A program made the translations under genes and the position numbers. From Alistipes sp. Zagget8 (GTDB lineage Bacteria > Bacteroidota > Bacteroidia > Bacteroidales > Rikenellaceae), in NCBI GenBank assembly GCA_001941065.1, contig MSHJ01000010.1, forward strand, positions 124,001 through 188,000: a DNA stretch of 64,000 nucleotides, read 5' to 3'. This document shows positions 9,300 to 17,762 of the stretch, in pieces; position 1 is the stretch's first letter, and each line of letters opens with the position of its first letter. The notes beneath the pieces were generated by a model that did not search any database, was not told where the DNA came from, and saw nothing but the letters and a program-made list of their open reading frames with translations.

Positions 9300-10469
9300 C
9301 TACTCCACCGCCCGGAACGGGGTTTCGGCATCGCCCGTCCATTCGTACAGGCGGACGGTGCTGCTCTGCTGGCGGGTCTCCTTCGAACGCGCGTTCTCCG
9401 AGATGTAGAAATAACCGCCGCCCAGCGGGCACAGTCCCGTCGAGCCCCATTTGAAATTCCATCCGCCGATGCCGCCGTCCGGGTTTCCGGCCTCCACCAG
9501 CAAGAGCACTTCGCCCTCGGTCGGGGTGTCGAAGCCCTGCAAGGATTCCTTGCGGGCGGGCTTGCTGCCGTCGATCACAAAGAGCGACCAGTTCGGATAC
9601 TGCGGCTTTTTACCCTTGTAGACCGCCGCATAGAGGTTGCCCGAAGCGGGATCGTAAGCCAGGTTCTGAATGCCGTAGGAGGTATTGCCCGTGCGGACAA
9701 AATATTTGCGGTCGGGCGCCGCGGGACCGCTCTTGTGCGGGGCGGACTGCGAAAGAGGCTGCTCATAACGCTTCCAATCCTTCGTGTCGTAGGCCAGCAG
9801 CACCTGATAGTCGTTGTCCGTGCGCAGCGTGTCGCCGTAGATGCCGTAAGCCACATAGAGGTAATCGCCGGCCTCCCCGCTGCCGAAGCGGGGCGCGAAA
9901 GTCACGCCGTCGATACCCGAACAGCCGAAACGGTGGGCGACCGTCCGTCCGCCGTTCACGGCTTCGGCGAAATAGTCGTCGACAGCCTCTTTGACGTAAA
10001 CGGTCGTCATCACCTGGTCTTTCTCCGCATCCATATCGGGACGCACGATGCGGTCCACATCGAAAACGGCGATGTAAAATCCGGTCTGGTCTACCCCTTC
10101 CGACTCTCCGTCGAGGGTCTTGCGGATGCCCTTGCCAATCGCATCGTCCTTGTATTCGAGCGAACCGTAGACACGTCCGTCGGCGGGATTCATCGTCAGA
10201 CAGCCCAGGTGTCCCGTCAGTCCGTCGACGCTGCCGATCAGGTTCCCCTCAAGGTCCATTTTCAACAGCTTGGTCGTAAAGGAGAAATAGATGTAACCGC
10301 GTTCGAGGTCGACGGCAATGCCCTGCACATGGAACGGACCCTGATCGCCCGAAAGGATCGTGCGGGGCAATTTGTCCAGGTCGGGCGCATCCGCCCGGTT
10401 GCCGCCCGACGGGCAGGCGGTCAGCAGCAGCGGAGCGATCAGAAAGGGAAGCAGACGTTTGAGATTCAT
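9300..10469 (-). CDS. Secreted lipoprotein, beta-propeller-like, function unknown
   Basis: The start was set at 10469, which gives MNLKRLLPFLIAPLLLTACPSG, a signal peptide with lipobox LTAC; an upstream in-frame ATG would put 16 extra residues in front of it. The mature protein of about 370 residues consists of short repeated beta stretches such as GYIYFSFTTKLLKMDLEGNL, GDYLYVAYGIYGDT and GNLYAAVYKGKK, the pattern of a six- or seven-bladed propeller (NHL/SMP-30-like). No catalytic signature was recognised. It stands alone between two terminators with its own promoter candidate, so it looks monocistronic. It could bind glycans or be an enzyme; neither can be decided here. Confidence 0.7.
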   Translation of the reverse strand: MNLKRLLPFLIAPLLLTACPSGGNRADAPDLDKLPRTILSGDQGPFHVQGIAVDLERGYIYFSFTTKLLKMDLEGNLIGSVDGLTGHLGCLTMNPADGRVYGSLEYKDDAIGKGIRKTLDGESEGVDQTGFYIAVFDVDRIVRPDMDAEKDQVMTTVYVKEAVDDYFAEAVNGGRTVAHRFGCSGIDGVTFAPRFGSGEAGDYLYVAYGIYGDTLRTDNDYQVLLAYDTKDWKRYEQPLSQSAPHKSGPAAPDRKYFVRTGNTSYGIQNLAYDPASGNLYAAVYKGKKPQYPNWSLFVIDGSKPARKESLQGFDTPTEGEVLLLVEAGNPDGGIGGWNFKWGSTGLCPLGGGYFYISENARSKETRQQSSTVRLYEWTGDAETPFRAVE

Positions 10470-10514
10470 CGGTAGTTTTTGTGTTAAGGATGGGTTTATT
10501 TTGCTTTTACGCAA

Positions 10515-10546
10515 CAAATATAAACAAAAGTAAAATAAAACGCAAC
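10515..10546 (-). promoter_or_regulatory. Bacteroidetes-type promoter for the lipoprotein
   Basis: Reading the minus strand, TATATTTG (10515-10522) matches the -7 consensus TAnnTTTG, and GTTG (10543-10546) lies 20 bp upstream as a -33 box with three of four bases matching. It is about 45 bp before the lipoprotein start. Confidence 0.6.
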
Positions 10547-10555
10547 AAAAAGAAA

Positions 10556-10587
10556 AAATTTACCCGCCGGCTTCGGCGGGTAAATTT
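10556..10587 (-). terminator. Terminator of the thrBC operon
   Basis: AATTTACCCGCCG, loop, CGGCGGGTAAATT forms a long stem just past the thrC stop codon. On the minus strand it is followed by a run of T. Confidence 0.85.
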
Positions 10588-10593
10588 TCGGAC

Positions 10594-11886
10594 TCAGACT
10601 TTTTCGACGTAGGCTTCGAGAGCCGCGAGGTCGACGGCAAGGGGTTCCGAATGCTGCGGCCTGCGGGTCAACTCTTCGAGCCGTTCGGGAAGCGGTATCC
10701 GGGCCCCGGTCACCGAGGCGATAACCTCCCCGAACTTGGCGGGATGGGCCGTCGAAAGGTAAAAACCGGGCTTGTTGACGGCCATCGACGCGGCATAACC
10801 CACGGCGCTGTGCGGATCGGAGACATAGCCGTGACGCTCGTACAATTCGTCAATCGTACGGCGGATGCAGGCGTCGTCGCAGCGGAATCCCTCCAGCTCG
10901 CCGCGCAGGATCTCGGGATCGCCCCCGCAAAGCCACAGCATGCGTTCGAAATTGCTCGGGGCGCCGACATCCATCGCATTGGCCGGAGTCCGCACCGACG
11001 GCCGCGTCCGGTAGACGCCCGTGCGGAGGAACTCGGGCACCACGTCATTGACGTTCGACGCCGCCACAAAGCCCCCGACGGGCAGCCCCATGCGCTGCGC
11101 CAGCATCCCTGCGGCCAGGTTGCCGTAGTTGCCGCTCGGCACGACGACGACGGGACGGTCCCCGTCTGCGGCCTGCCGCCACTGGCAATAGCCCCAGAAG
11201 TAATAGAACGCCTGGGGAATCCACCGCAGGAGGTTGATCGAATTGGCCGATGTCACGCGCCGCCGTTTGCGGAACGCCGCGTCGGCGAAGAGCTCCTTCA
11301 CCAACCGCTGGCAGTCGTCGAACGTCCCGGCAACCCGCAGCGGATGGATGTTGCCCCCGAGGGCGGTCATCTGACACTCCTGCAGGCGGCTGATCTTTCC
11401 CTCGGGATAGAGCACCACGACATCGACACCCGGCACGTTGTAAAAACCGTGTGCCACGGCGCTGCCCGTGTCGCCCGAGGTGGCCGTGAGGATCACCAAC
11501 CGTTCGTCGGCGGCCCCCAGCAGGCCGATCGCACGGCCCATGAATCCCGCGCCGAAATCCTTGAAGGCGCAGGTCGGACCGTGGAACAATTCCAGCGTGT
11601 AGCGTCCGCGTCCCACCCGCCGCAAAGGCACGGGAAAGTCGTACAACTCCTCCAGCTCCCGCCGCAGGGCCTGCGGATCGAAATCGTCGCCGAAAAAAAG
11701 CCCCGCCAGATAGCCCGCCATTGCGGCATAGGACTCTCCTACCAGTCGTTCGACCTCGGCCATATCGGCCTGCGGAATGCGTTCGGGGACGAACAGCCCG
11801 CCGTCGGGCGCCAGCCCCATCATCGCGGCCTCGCGGAGCGAACAGCCGCAGGCCCGTTTCGTATCTCTCGTACTGTAAAATTTCAT
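10594..11886 (-). CDS. thrC: Threonine synthase
   Basis: A 430-residue cytoplasmic PLP enzyme that converts O-phosphohomoserine to threonine, the last step of threonine synthesis. The N-terminal STRDTKRACGCSLREAAMMG and LAPDGGLFVPE stretches are typical. The PLP lysine is Lys109 in CAFKDFG, and the phosphate/PLP loop is TATSGDTGSAVAHGF. Length fits the family. It begins 12 bp after thrB ends, so the two form an operon behind a threonine-rich leader peptide. No aspartokinase/homoserine dehydrogenase gene is in the window. Confidence 0.97.
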   Translation of the reverse strand: MKFYSTRDTKRACGCSLREAAMMGLAPDGGLFVPERIPQADMAEVERLVGESYAAMAGYLAGLFFGDDFDPQALRRELEELYDFPVPLRRVGRGRYTLELFHGPTCAFKDFGAGFMGRAIGLLGAADERLVILTATSGDTGSAVAHGFYNVPGVDVVVLYPEGKISRLQECQMTALGGNIHPLRVAGTFDDCQRLVKELFADAAFRKRRRVTSANSINLLRWIPQAFYYFWGYCQWRQAADGDRPVVVVPSGNYGNLAAGMLAQRMGLPVGGFVAASNVNDVVPEFLRTGVYRTRPSVRTPANAMDVGAPSNFERMLWLCGGDPEILRGELEGFRCDDACIRRTIDELYERHGYVSDPHSAVGYAASMAVNKPGFYLSTAHPAKFGEVIASVTGARIPLPERLEELTRRPQHSEPLAVDLAALEAYVEKV

Positions 11887-11898
11887 CGTTCCGTCGTT

Positions 11899-12828
11899 TT
11901 ATTGTCCCACGACCCGCGCCCCGGCGTTCGACACGCGGCCCGCATAGGTGTGGCAGCCGATCTGCCGCTCCTGGAAATGCCGTTTCATCTGCGCCGCGAT
12001 CCGCTGCGCCACCTCGTAATCGGCAGCCAGCGCAAAGACCGACGGTCCCGATCCGGCAATGTTCATCGCCAGCGCACCTTCGGCCAGCACCTGCTCCTTC
12101 AGCGCATCGTACCCGGGAATGAATCCCTTGCGGTAGGGCTCCACGACGGCGTCGTGCATCGAACGGCCGATCAGCGCCACGTCGCGCAGCGCGAACCCGG
12201 CGACCAGTCCCCCGACGTTGCCCCACTGCGTGATGGCTTTCGACAGGGGAATCTCGCGCGGCAGGACCTCGCGGGCATCCTTCGTGCTGACCACGATGGC
12301 GGGGTGCGCCACGGCGTAAAAGAAATTGTCGGGCACGGGCAGCCGGACGATGTCGAACGGCTCGTATCCGCGGACCAGCACCACGCCGCCCAGCACCGCA
12401 GGACCCACATTGTCGGCATGGGGCGTTCCGCCGATCAGCGCCTCGCCCATCATGGCGAATTCCACAAGCTCCTTGCCCGAGAAGGGACGGTCCAGCAGTT
12501 CGTTGAGTCCGTAAACGGCAGCGGCCGACGAAGCCGCGCTCGACCCGATGCCGCTGCCGGGGGCAATCTTCTTCAGCATCGTGATTTCAATCCGCACGGG
12601 GCGTCCGTATGCCGCCAGCATGGCCCGCAGGGCGGGTGTAATAACGTTGTCCTCGATGTTTTCGGGAAGGTTCATCCCGCTCAGGTTGCGGATTTCCAAT
12701 CCTTCGGCCCCCTCCTCGGCGCCGATTTCCAGCAAATCGCCAACGCCGTCGAGCGTCAGGCCCATCACGTCGAAACCGCAACCCAGATTCGCGACCGTTC
12801 CCGGCGCGAAAACCCGAATATATTTCAT
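11899..12828 (-). CDS. thrB: Homoserine kinase
   Basis: A 309-residue GHMP-family kinase that phosphorylates homoserine to give the substrate of ThrC. FAPGTVANLGCGFDVMGL at the N-terminus and the ATP-binding PGSGIGSSAASS loop (residues 90-101) are characteristic. The start at 12828 leaves a 102-nt gap to the stop codon of the Thr leader peptide, which contains several hairpins. Only thrB and thrC follow the leader. Confidence 0.96.
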   Translation of the reverse strand: MKYIRVFAPGTVANLGCGFDVMGLTLDGVGDLLEIGAEEGAEGLEIRNLSGMNLPENIEDNVITPALRAMLAAYGRPVRIEITMLKKIAPGSGIGSSAASSAAAVYGLNELLDRPFSGKELVEFAMMGEALIGGTPHADNVGPAVLGGVVLVRGYEPFDIVRLPVPDNFFYAVAHPAIVVSTKDAREVLPREIPLSKAITQWGNVGGLVAGFALRDVALIGRSMHDAVVEPYRKGFIPGYDALKEQVLAEGALAMNIAGSGPSVFALAADYEVAQRIAAQMKRHFQERQIGCHTYAGRVSNAGARVVGQ

Positions 12829-12872
12829 AACTAAAATTTTTGTTGAATTAAACTACCGTGAACTTGATCTGG

Positions 12873-12958
12873 TTTCCGCTCCGGCAGCCTTGGCCGGAAA
12901 TGCATACCGAGTATGCGGACGGATTATTGACTATCGAACCCCCACAGGGGTCGTAGTC
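12873..12958 (-). promoter_or_regulatory. Structured leader of thrBC (three hairpins)
   Basis: On the minus strand three hairpins lie between the Thr codon run and thrB. The first (plus coordinates 12929-12958) pairs GACTACGACCCC with GGGGTTCGATAGTC with two single-base bulges; it includes the last Thr codons and the leader stop, so a moving ribosome would melt it. The second (12902-12916) is GCATAC-TCG-GTATGC. The third (12873-12900) is TTTCCG...CGGAAA. None is followed by a U-run, so whether control is by termination or by hiding the thrB start is not resolved. Confidence 0.6.
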
Positions 12959-13047
12959 GTAGTGGTAGTCGTAGTGGTGGTGGTGAAGATACCGGTATGG
13001 ACACAACCGACGGGATTGCCGATAAATCCGCAACCTCGTCCAGTCAT
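12931..13047 (-). CDS. Threonine leader peptide of the thrBC operon (12 consecutive Thr codons)
   Basis: A 38-codon ORF starting at ATG 13047 and ending at TAG 12931-12933. Codons 22-33 (12984-12949) are twelve threonines in a row, using ACC, ACT and ACG mixed, so it is not a simple triplet expansion. It lies between a good promoter (TTTG-N20-TACATTTG) and thrB, with a predicted 5' leader of about 24 nt. This is the arrangement of amino-acid-specific attenuation, as in thrL of Enterobacteria: stalling at Thr codons when charged tRNA-Thr is scarce would change downstream folding. A longer ORF in the same frame reaching 13272 starts upstream of the predicted transcription start and is discounted. 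Confidence 0.85.
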   Translation of the reverse strand: MTGRGCGFIGNPVGCVHTGIFTTTTTTTTTTTTPVGVR

Positions 13048-13077
13048 CGTGATATGCCGTTCAGTAACCATCATCGG

Positions 13078-13109
13078 CAAATGTAAAACAAATATTTTAA
13101 AAATCCAAA
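13078..13109 (-). promoter_or_regulatory. Promoter of the thr leader-thrBC operon
   Basis: On the minus strand, TTTG (plus 13106-13109) is separated by exactly 20 bp from TACATTTG (13078-13085), matching TTTG-N19/20-TAnnTTTG. The predicted start is near 13071, just ahead of the leader ATG at 13047. Confidence 0.8.
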
Positions 13110-13392
13110 TCAAAGTAACAATTCGTAAGACCTCCGCCGAAAATACCGGAGGCCCTTTTATATATATAGGAATAGCACAAAAAGGCGCAAAACAACTCCA
13201 CCGAATCAAAAATGGAAGCCCCGCAGGGTATCCGGACGGCCGAACGGGGACAAAAATGCCCCGAAACCCCATTTCGGAGCCAAAAATCGAGTTTCAGATC
13301 GTAAGTAAATGCCGCCCGCCACGAACAGATACAAAGCTGAGCGAAAAATATGCTTCCGGACTGTTATAATATTAAATTTTTTTAGGAAATTA
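13110..13392. other. thr-ilv divergent spacer without a recognised gene
   Basis: No convincing gene was found. There is a hairpin CCTCCG...CGGAGG at 13131-13152 followed by CCCTTTTAT (a plus-strand terminator shape), and a second hairpin CCGAAA...TTTCGG at 13258-13278 that on the minus strand is followed by GGCATTTTTG. Both would terminate transcription heading into the thr or ilv promoter regions. ORFs here lack codon-like composition. The last 40 bp are AT-rich and lead into the ilv promoter. Confidence 0.4.
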
Positions 13393-13424
13393 TTTGTTCA
13401 AATAATTTAATATCCATACCTTTG
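13393..13424 (+). promoter_or_regulatory. Promoter of the ilv leader-ilvDBNC operon
   Basis: TTTG (13393-13396), 20 bp, then TACCTTTG (13417-13424) is a full match to the Bacteroidetes consensus. The predicted transcription start is near 13431, about 21 nt before the leader-peptide ATG. Confidence 0.88.
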
Positions 13425-13451
13425 CTTCATAACGAATACGAACAACTGACT

Positions 13452-13508
13452 ATGCTTCATTCGATTATTATCGTCATTACCCTGCACCTCGTGGTCCTTA
13501 GAAGATAA
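13452..13508 (+). CDS. Branched-chain amino acid leader peptide of ilvDBNC
   Basis: An 18-residue ORF reading MLHSIIIVITLHLVVLRR. Eleven of 18 codons are Ile (4), Val (3) or Leu (4), the three end products of the pathway encoded downstream. It lies about 20 nt after a consensus promoter. Its stop codon is 2 nt before an RNA segment that pairs perfectly with the 5' arm of a strong terminator, so ribosome position on this ORF can decide whether the terminator forms. It is too short for standard gene callers. Confidence 0.9.
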   Translation: MLHSIIIVITLHLVVLRR

Positions 13509-13510
13509 CG

Positions 13511-13579
13511 GGAGAAAGGTGGCGTGTATAATTCGATTGAAAAATAAAGCCTTTCTCCTGCCGGGGAAAGGCCTTTTTT
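13511..13579 (+). promoter_or_regulatory. ilv attenuator: antiterminator arm and intrinsic terminator
   Basis: The terminator is a 10-bp stem GCCTTTCTCC/GGGGAAAGGC (13549-13558 with 13563-13572), loop TGCC, then CTTTTTT. The upstream segment GGAGAAAGG (13511-13519) is a perfect 9-nt complement of CCTTTCTCC (13550-13558), the 5' arm of the terminator. A ribosome that reaches the leader stop at 13506-13508 would cover 13511-13519 and let the terminator form; one stalled at Ile, Val or Leu codons would leave it free to form the antiterminator. The geometry is that of classical transcription attenuation. ilvD starts 45 nt after the T-run. Confidence 0.9.
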
Positions 13580-13623
13580 GTTTCCGGCACGTCCGGAACG
13601 CAGACTGAAACCGAAACGGAAAG

Positions 13624-15444
13624 ATGAAACACACACTCAGAAGCGCCGTCACCACGACGGGCCGCCGGATGGCGGGAGCCCGCAGCCTCTGGCGGGCCAA
13701 CGGCATGCGCGAAGAACAGTTCGGCCGCCCGGTCATCGGCATCGCCAACTCGTTCACGCAGCTCGTGCCGGGGCACGTGCACCTGCATGAAATCGGCCAG
13801 TACGTCAAACAGCGGATCGAAGCCCTCGGGTGCTTCGCCGCAGAGTTCAACACCATCGCCATCGACGACGGCATCGCCATGGGCCACGACGGCATGCTCT
13901 ACTCACTGCCCTCGCGCGAAATCATCGCCGACAGCGTCGAATACATGGCCAACGCCCACAAGGTCGATGCCCTGGTCTGCATCTCGAACTGCGACAAGAT
14001 CACCCCCGGGATGCTGATGGCCGCCATGCGGCTCGACATCCCGACGGTCTTCGTCTCGGGAGGCCCGATGGAGGCCGGAAAATTCCGGGGCCACGGCGTG
14101 GACCTGATCGACGCCATGGTCATGGGCGCCGACGACACGTGCAGCGACGACGACATCGCACAGATCGAACGCTGCGCCTGCCCCGGCTGCGGATCGTGTT
14201 CGGGAATGTTCACGGCCAACTCGATGAACTGCCTCACCGAAGCGCTGGGACTCTCGCTCCCGGGCAACGGCACGATCGTCGCCACGCACGCCAACCGCCG
14301 CCGGCTGTTCGAGGACGCCGCGGCGCTCATCGTCCGCAACGCCGAACGCTACTATTTCATGGGCGACGAAACGGTCCTGCCGCGCTCGATCGCCACGAAG
14401 GCCTCCTTCGAAAACGCCATGTCGCTGGACATCGCCATGGGCGGCTCGACCAACACGGTGCTGCACCTGCTGGCCGTGGCGCACGAAGCGGGCGTGGATT
14501 TCACGATGCAGGACATCGACCGCCTCTCGCGGCAGGTCCCGGTGCTCTGCAAGGTCGCGCCCAACTCCCACTACCACATCCAGGACGTCAACCGCGCCGG
14601 CGGCATCTTCGCCATCCTCGGCGAACTCGACCGCGCCGGACTGCTCGACACCTCGGTTCCGCGCGTCGACGGACGCACGCTCGGCGAGGCCATCGCCGCC
14701 TGCGACATCCTCTCCCCCACAGCCGCGGATGCGGCCCGCCGCCGTTCGCTGAGCGCCCCGGCAGGCCATTACAGCCGCGAACTCGGCGCCCAGCACTCCT
14801 ATTACGAGGAACTCGACACCGACCGCGCCGAAGGCTGTATCCGCGACGCGGAACACGCCTATTTCCGCGACGGCGGACTGGCCGTGCTGACGGGCAACAT
14901 CGCCCGGCAGGGCTGCGTCGTGAAGACGGCCGGGGTCGATGAAAAACTCTTCGTCTTCCGCGGCCCGGCCCGGGTCTACGAATCGCAGGAGCAGGCCATG
15001 AACGGCATTCTCGCCGACGAGGTGCAGCCGGGCGAGGTGGTCGTTATCCGCTACGAGGGTCCCAAGGGCGGTCCGGGCATGCAGGAGATGCTCTACCCCA
15101 CGTCGTACCTCAAATCGAAGAAACTCGACAAAGCCTGTGCGCTGATTACCGACGGCCGTTTCTCGGGCGGCACCTCGGGGCTCTCGATCGGACACGTCTC
15201 GCCGGAGGCCGCCTCGGGCGGGGAGATCGCCATCGTCCGCACGGGCGACGAGATCGAGATAGACATTCCCCGCCGTTCGATCCGCCTCCTGGTCGACGAC
15301 ACCGAAATAGCCGCCCGCATGGCCGCGCAGGGACAGTTCCGTCCGGCAAACCGCGACCGCCGTGTTCCGGCGTCGCTGCGAGCCTATGCCCATTTCGTAA
15401 GCTCGGCCGACAAAGGCGCCGTGCGCATCATCGACGAAGAATAA
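13624..15444 (+). CDS. ilvD: Dihydroxy-acid dehydratase
   Basis: A 606-residue IlvD/Edd-family Fe-S enzyme that dehydrates 2,3-dihydroxy acids to the 2-keto acids of valine and isoleucine. Cluster cysteines are visible at Cys119/Cys123 ([12 protein letters not shown]) and in the [13 protein letters not shown] stretch near 190-203 (Cys192). The C-terminal [19 protein letters not shown] motif is also present. It is the first structural gene after the attenuator; ilvB follows after 16 bp. Length fits the family. Confidence 0.97.
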   Translation: MKHTLRSAVTTTGRRMAGARSLWRANGMREEQFGRPVIGIANSFTQLVPGHVHLHEIGQYVKQRIEALGCFAAEFNTIAIDDGIAMGHDGMLYSLPSREIIADSVEYMANAHKVDALVCISNCDKITPGMLMAAMRLDIPTVFVSGGPMEAGKFRGHGVDLIDAMVMGADDTCSDDDIAQIERCACPGCGSCSGMFTANSMNCLTEALGLSLPGNGTIVATHANRRRLFEDAAALIVRNAERYYFMGDETVLPRSIATKASFENAMSLDIAMGGSTNTVLHLLAVAHEAGVDFTMQDIDRLSRQVPVLCKVAPNSHYHIQDVNRAGGIFAILGELDRAGLLDTSVPRVDGRTLGEAIAACDILSPTAADAARRRSLSAPAGHYSRELGAQHSYYEELDTDRAEGCIRDAEHAYFRDGGLAVLTGNIARQGCVVKTAGVDEKLFVFRGPARVYESQEQAMNGILADEVQPGEVVVIRYEGPKGGPGMQEMLYPTSYLKSKKLDKACALITDGRFSGGTSGLSIGHVSPEAASGGEIAIVRTGDEIEIDIPRRSIRLLVDDTEIAARMAAQGQFRPANRDRRVPASLRAYAHFVSSADKGAVRIIDEE

Positions 15445-15460
15445 AAAAACAGACCCGCTT

Positions 15461-17188
15461 ATGAATACATCCCGTCCCGAAGAGCGACGTACGGCCTCCG
15501 ACCCTGTAATCCCGGGATCGAAGGCCCTGATCGAATCGTTTCTCCACGAAGGCGTCACCACCCTTTTCGGCTATCCCGGAGGCGCCATCATCCCCGTTTA
15601 CGACGCCCTCTACGACTACCGCGACCGTCTGCGCCACATCCTCGTCCGCCACGAGCAGGGCGCCGTGCACGCCGCGCAGGGCTATGCCCGCGTCAGCGGA
15701 CAGGTCGGCGTCTGCCTCGTGACCTCGGGCCCCGGCGCCACGAACACCGTCACGGGTCTGGCCGACGCGCTGATGGACTCCACGCCGCTGGTGCTCGTCA
15801 CCGGACAGGTCGGCTCCTCGCTGTTGGGCACCGACGCCTTTCAGGAGACCAATTTCGTCGGCATCACGCAGGCCGTCACCAAGTGGAACTGTCAGGTCAA
15901 GCGCACCGAGGACATCCCTGCGGCCATCGCCAAAGCCTTTTACATCGCCCGCACGGGCCGTCCGGGCCCCGTCGTGGTAGACATCACCAAAGACGCCCAG
16001 TGCGGCACGGCGCCCTTCCGCTACGAAAAAATCACCTCCATACGCAGCTACGTCCCCGCGCCCGCGCCCGACGCGGAGCGCATAGCCGAGGCGGCCCGGT
16101 TGATCGACGCCGCCCGCCGCCCGCTGGTGATGGTGGGGCACGGCGTGACGCTGGGCAACGCCGGGGACGAACTGCGTGCGTTTCTCGCAAAAAGCGGCAT
16201 GCCCGCGGCATCGACCCTGCTGGGGCTCTCGGCCCTGCCGTCCGACGATCCGCAGTACGTGGGGATGCTGGGCATGCACGGCAACTACGGTCCCAACATC
16301 AAGAACCGAGAGTGCGACCTGCTCGTGGCCGTGGGCATGCGCTTCGACGACCGCGTGACGGGATCTCCGGCCCATTTCGGCGAGAACGCGAAAATCATCC
16401 ATCTGGAGATCGACCCCGCGGAGATCGACAAGATCATTCCGGCCGATGTCGCCGTGGTGGGCGACGTGAAACAGGCGCTTCCGATGCTCACCGAGCGTAT
16501 CCGCAAAGGCGACCACAGCGCCTGGATTGCGGAGTTCCGGGAGTGCGACAAAATCGAGTATGAAGCCGTCATCCGCAAGGCGGTGCATCCCGGCGAGGGA
16601 CGCATCCGCATGGGCGAAGCGGTCGACGCCGTGGCCCGTGCCTACGACAACGACGCGGTGCTGGTCACCGACGTGGGCCAGCAGCAGATGAACGCCGCAC
16701 GCTACTTCGGGTTCCGCCGCGGCCGCAGCATGGTGACTTCGGGCGGTCTCGGGACGATGGGTTTCGGGCTTCCGGCGGCCATCGGCGCCAAGCTGGGCGC
16801 CCCCGACCGCGAGGTGGTGCTGTTCGCCGGCGACGGCGGCCTGCAAATGACCATTCAGGAGCTGGGAACCATCTGCCAGTCGAAAATCCCCGTGAAAATC
16901 GTCCTGCTGAACAATTCGTTTCTGGGCATGGTGCGGCAGTGGCAGGAGCTTTTCTACGACCGCCGCTACTCCTTCACCGAGATGATAAACCCCGATTTCG
17001 GGCTCATCGCCCGCGGCAACGGCATCGAATACCGCATGGTCGAACGCCGCGAGGAGCTCGCGGAGGCCGTCGCGGCGATGAAAGCCGCCGAAGGAGCCTT
17101 CCTGCTGGAGGTGCGTGTCGAGGGCGAAGAGAATATTTTCCCGATGGTCCCGGCCGGCGCCCCGGTGGCGGACATCCGGTTCGAATAA
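15461..17188 (+). CDS. ilvB: Acetolactate synthase, large catalytic subunit
   Basis: A 575-residue thiamine-diphosphate enzyme that condenses pyruvate with pyruvate or 2-ketobutyrate, the committed step of branched-chain amino acid synthesis. The FGYPGGAIIPVYDAL start, the catalytic glutamate in VRHEQGAVHAAQGYAR and the ThDP motif GDGGLQMTIQEL...NNSFLGMV are all present. The regulatory subunit follows 13 bp later. Expected feedback by valine acts through IlvN. Confidence 0.97.
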   Translation: MNTSRPEERRTASDPVIPGSKALIESFLHEGVTTLFGYPGGAIIPVYDALYDYRDRLRHILVRHEQGAVHAAQGYARVSGQVGVCLVTSGPGATNTVTGLADALMDSTPLVLVTGQVGSSLLGTDAFQETNFVGITQAVTKWNCQVKRTEDIPAAIAKAFYIARTGRPGPVVVDITKDAQCGTAPFRYEKITSIRSYVPAPAPDAERIAEAARLIDAARRPLVMVGHGVTLGNAGDELRAFLAKSGMPAASTLLGLSALPSDDPQYVGMLGMHGNYGPNIKNRECDLLVAVGMRFDDRVTGSPAHFGENAKIIHLEIDPAEIDKIIPADVAVVGDVKQALPMLTERIRKGDHSAWIAEFRECDKIEYEAVIRKAVHPGEGRIRMGEAVDAVARAYDNDAVLVTDVGQQQMNAARYFGFRRGRSMVTSGGLGTMGFGLPAAIGAKLGAPDREVVLFAGDGGLQMTIQELGTICQSKIPVKIVLLNNSFLGMVRQWQELFYDRRYSFTEMINPDFGLIARGNGIEYRMVERREELAEAVAAMKAAEGAFLLEVRVEGEENIFPMVPAGAPVADIRFE

Positions 17189-17201
17189 AACGAAACAGCC
17201 G

Positions 17202-17726
17202 ATGGAACAGGAATATATCATCACCGTATTTTCGGAGAACAAAGTGGGCCTGCTGAGCCAGATCACCACGGTCTTCTCCTGCCGCGACGTCAATATCGAG
17301 AGCCTCACGACCTCCGAGTCGGCGCTCCCGGGCATCCACAAATTCACGATCGTCGTCCGCACCGACCCCAACCAGATCGACAAACTCGTGCGGCAGGTCG
17401 AGAAGAAAATCGACGTGCTGAAAACCTTCGTCTACACCCCCGAGGAGGTCGTGCAGCAGGAGATTGCCCTCTACAAAGTGACCCGCAGCCGGGGCGTCGA
17501 ACAGCTCGTGCGCAAGCACAATGTCCGCATCCTGGAGATCGACGAAGACTACATCGTCGTCGAAAAGACCGGCCACAAGGCCGACACGCAGGCGCTGTTC
17601 CGCCTGCTGCAGCCTTACGGCGTCCAGCAGTTCGTGCGCAGCGGCACGGTGGCCATCATCAAGTCGCGGCGCGAGCTGCTGAACGAGTACCTCGAAGAGC
17701 TGGACCGCATGAGAAACGCAGAATAA
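17202..17726 (+). CDS. ilvN: Acetolactate synthase, small regulatory subunit
   Basis: 174 residues with an N-terminal ACT domain (YIITVFSENKVGLLSQITTV, then SLTTSESALPGIHKFTIVV). The ATG at 17202 was chosen because it starts the ACT domain directly and leaves a 13-bp gap after ilvB; a longer in-frame ORF would overlap ilvB. The C-terminal half (from about 85) is the ALS small-subunit C-terminal domain. It confers feedback sensitivity on IlvB. Confidence 0.95.
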   Translation: MEQEYIITVFSENKVGLLSQITTVFSCRDVNIESLTTSESALPGIHKFTIVVRTDPNQIDKLVRQVEKKIDVLKTFVYTPEEVVQQEIALYKVTRSRGVEQLVRKHNVRILEIDEDYIVVEKTGHKADTQALFRLLQPYGVQQFVRSGTVAIIKSRRELLNEYLEELDRMRNAE

Positions 17727-17762
17727 TTTTCAAAACATACAACAACTAAAATCACGAAAAAC

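Noticed and set aside
7152..10475. 1107-residue plus-strand ORF overlapping the channel gene and the lipoprotein
   Set aside because: It is Arg/Pro/Gly/Ala-rich frame-shadow sequence and crosses a terminator.
12946..12986. GGT/AGT/CGT-rich tract as a triplet microsatellite
   Set aside because: The bases vary at the codon third position while the minus-strand frame always encodes Thr, so it is better explained as the thr leader peptide.
12848..13033. Minus-strand ORF with a His/Tyr/Asp-rich run as a histidine leader
   Set aside because: It is the alternate frame of the Thr run, and no his gene is nearby.
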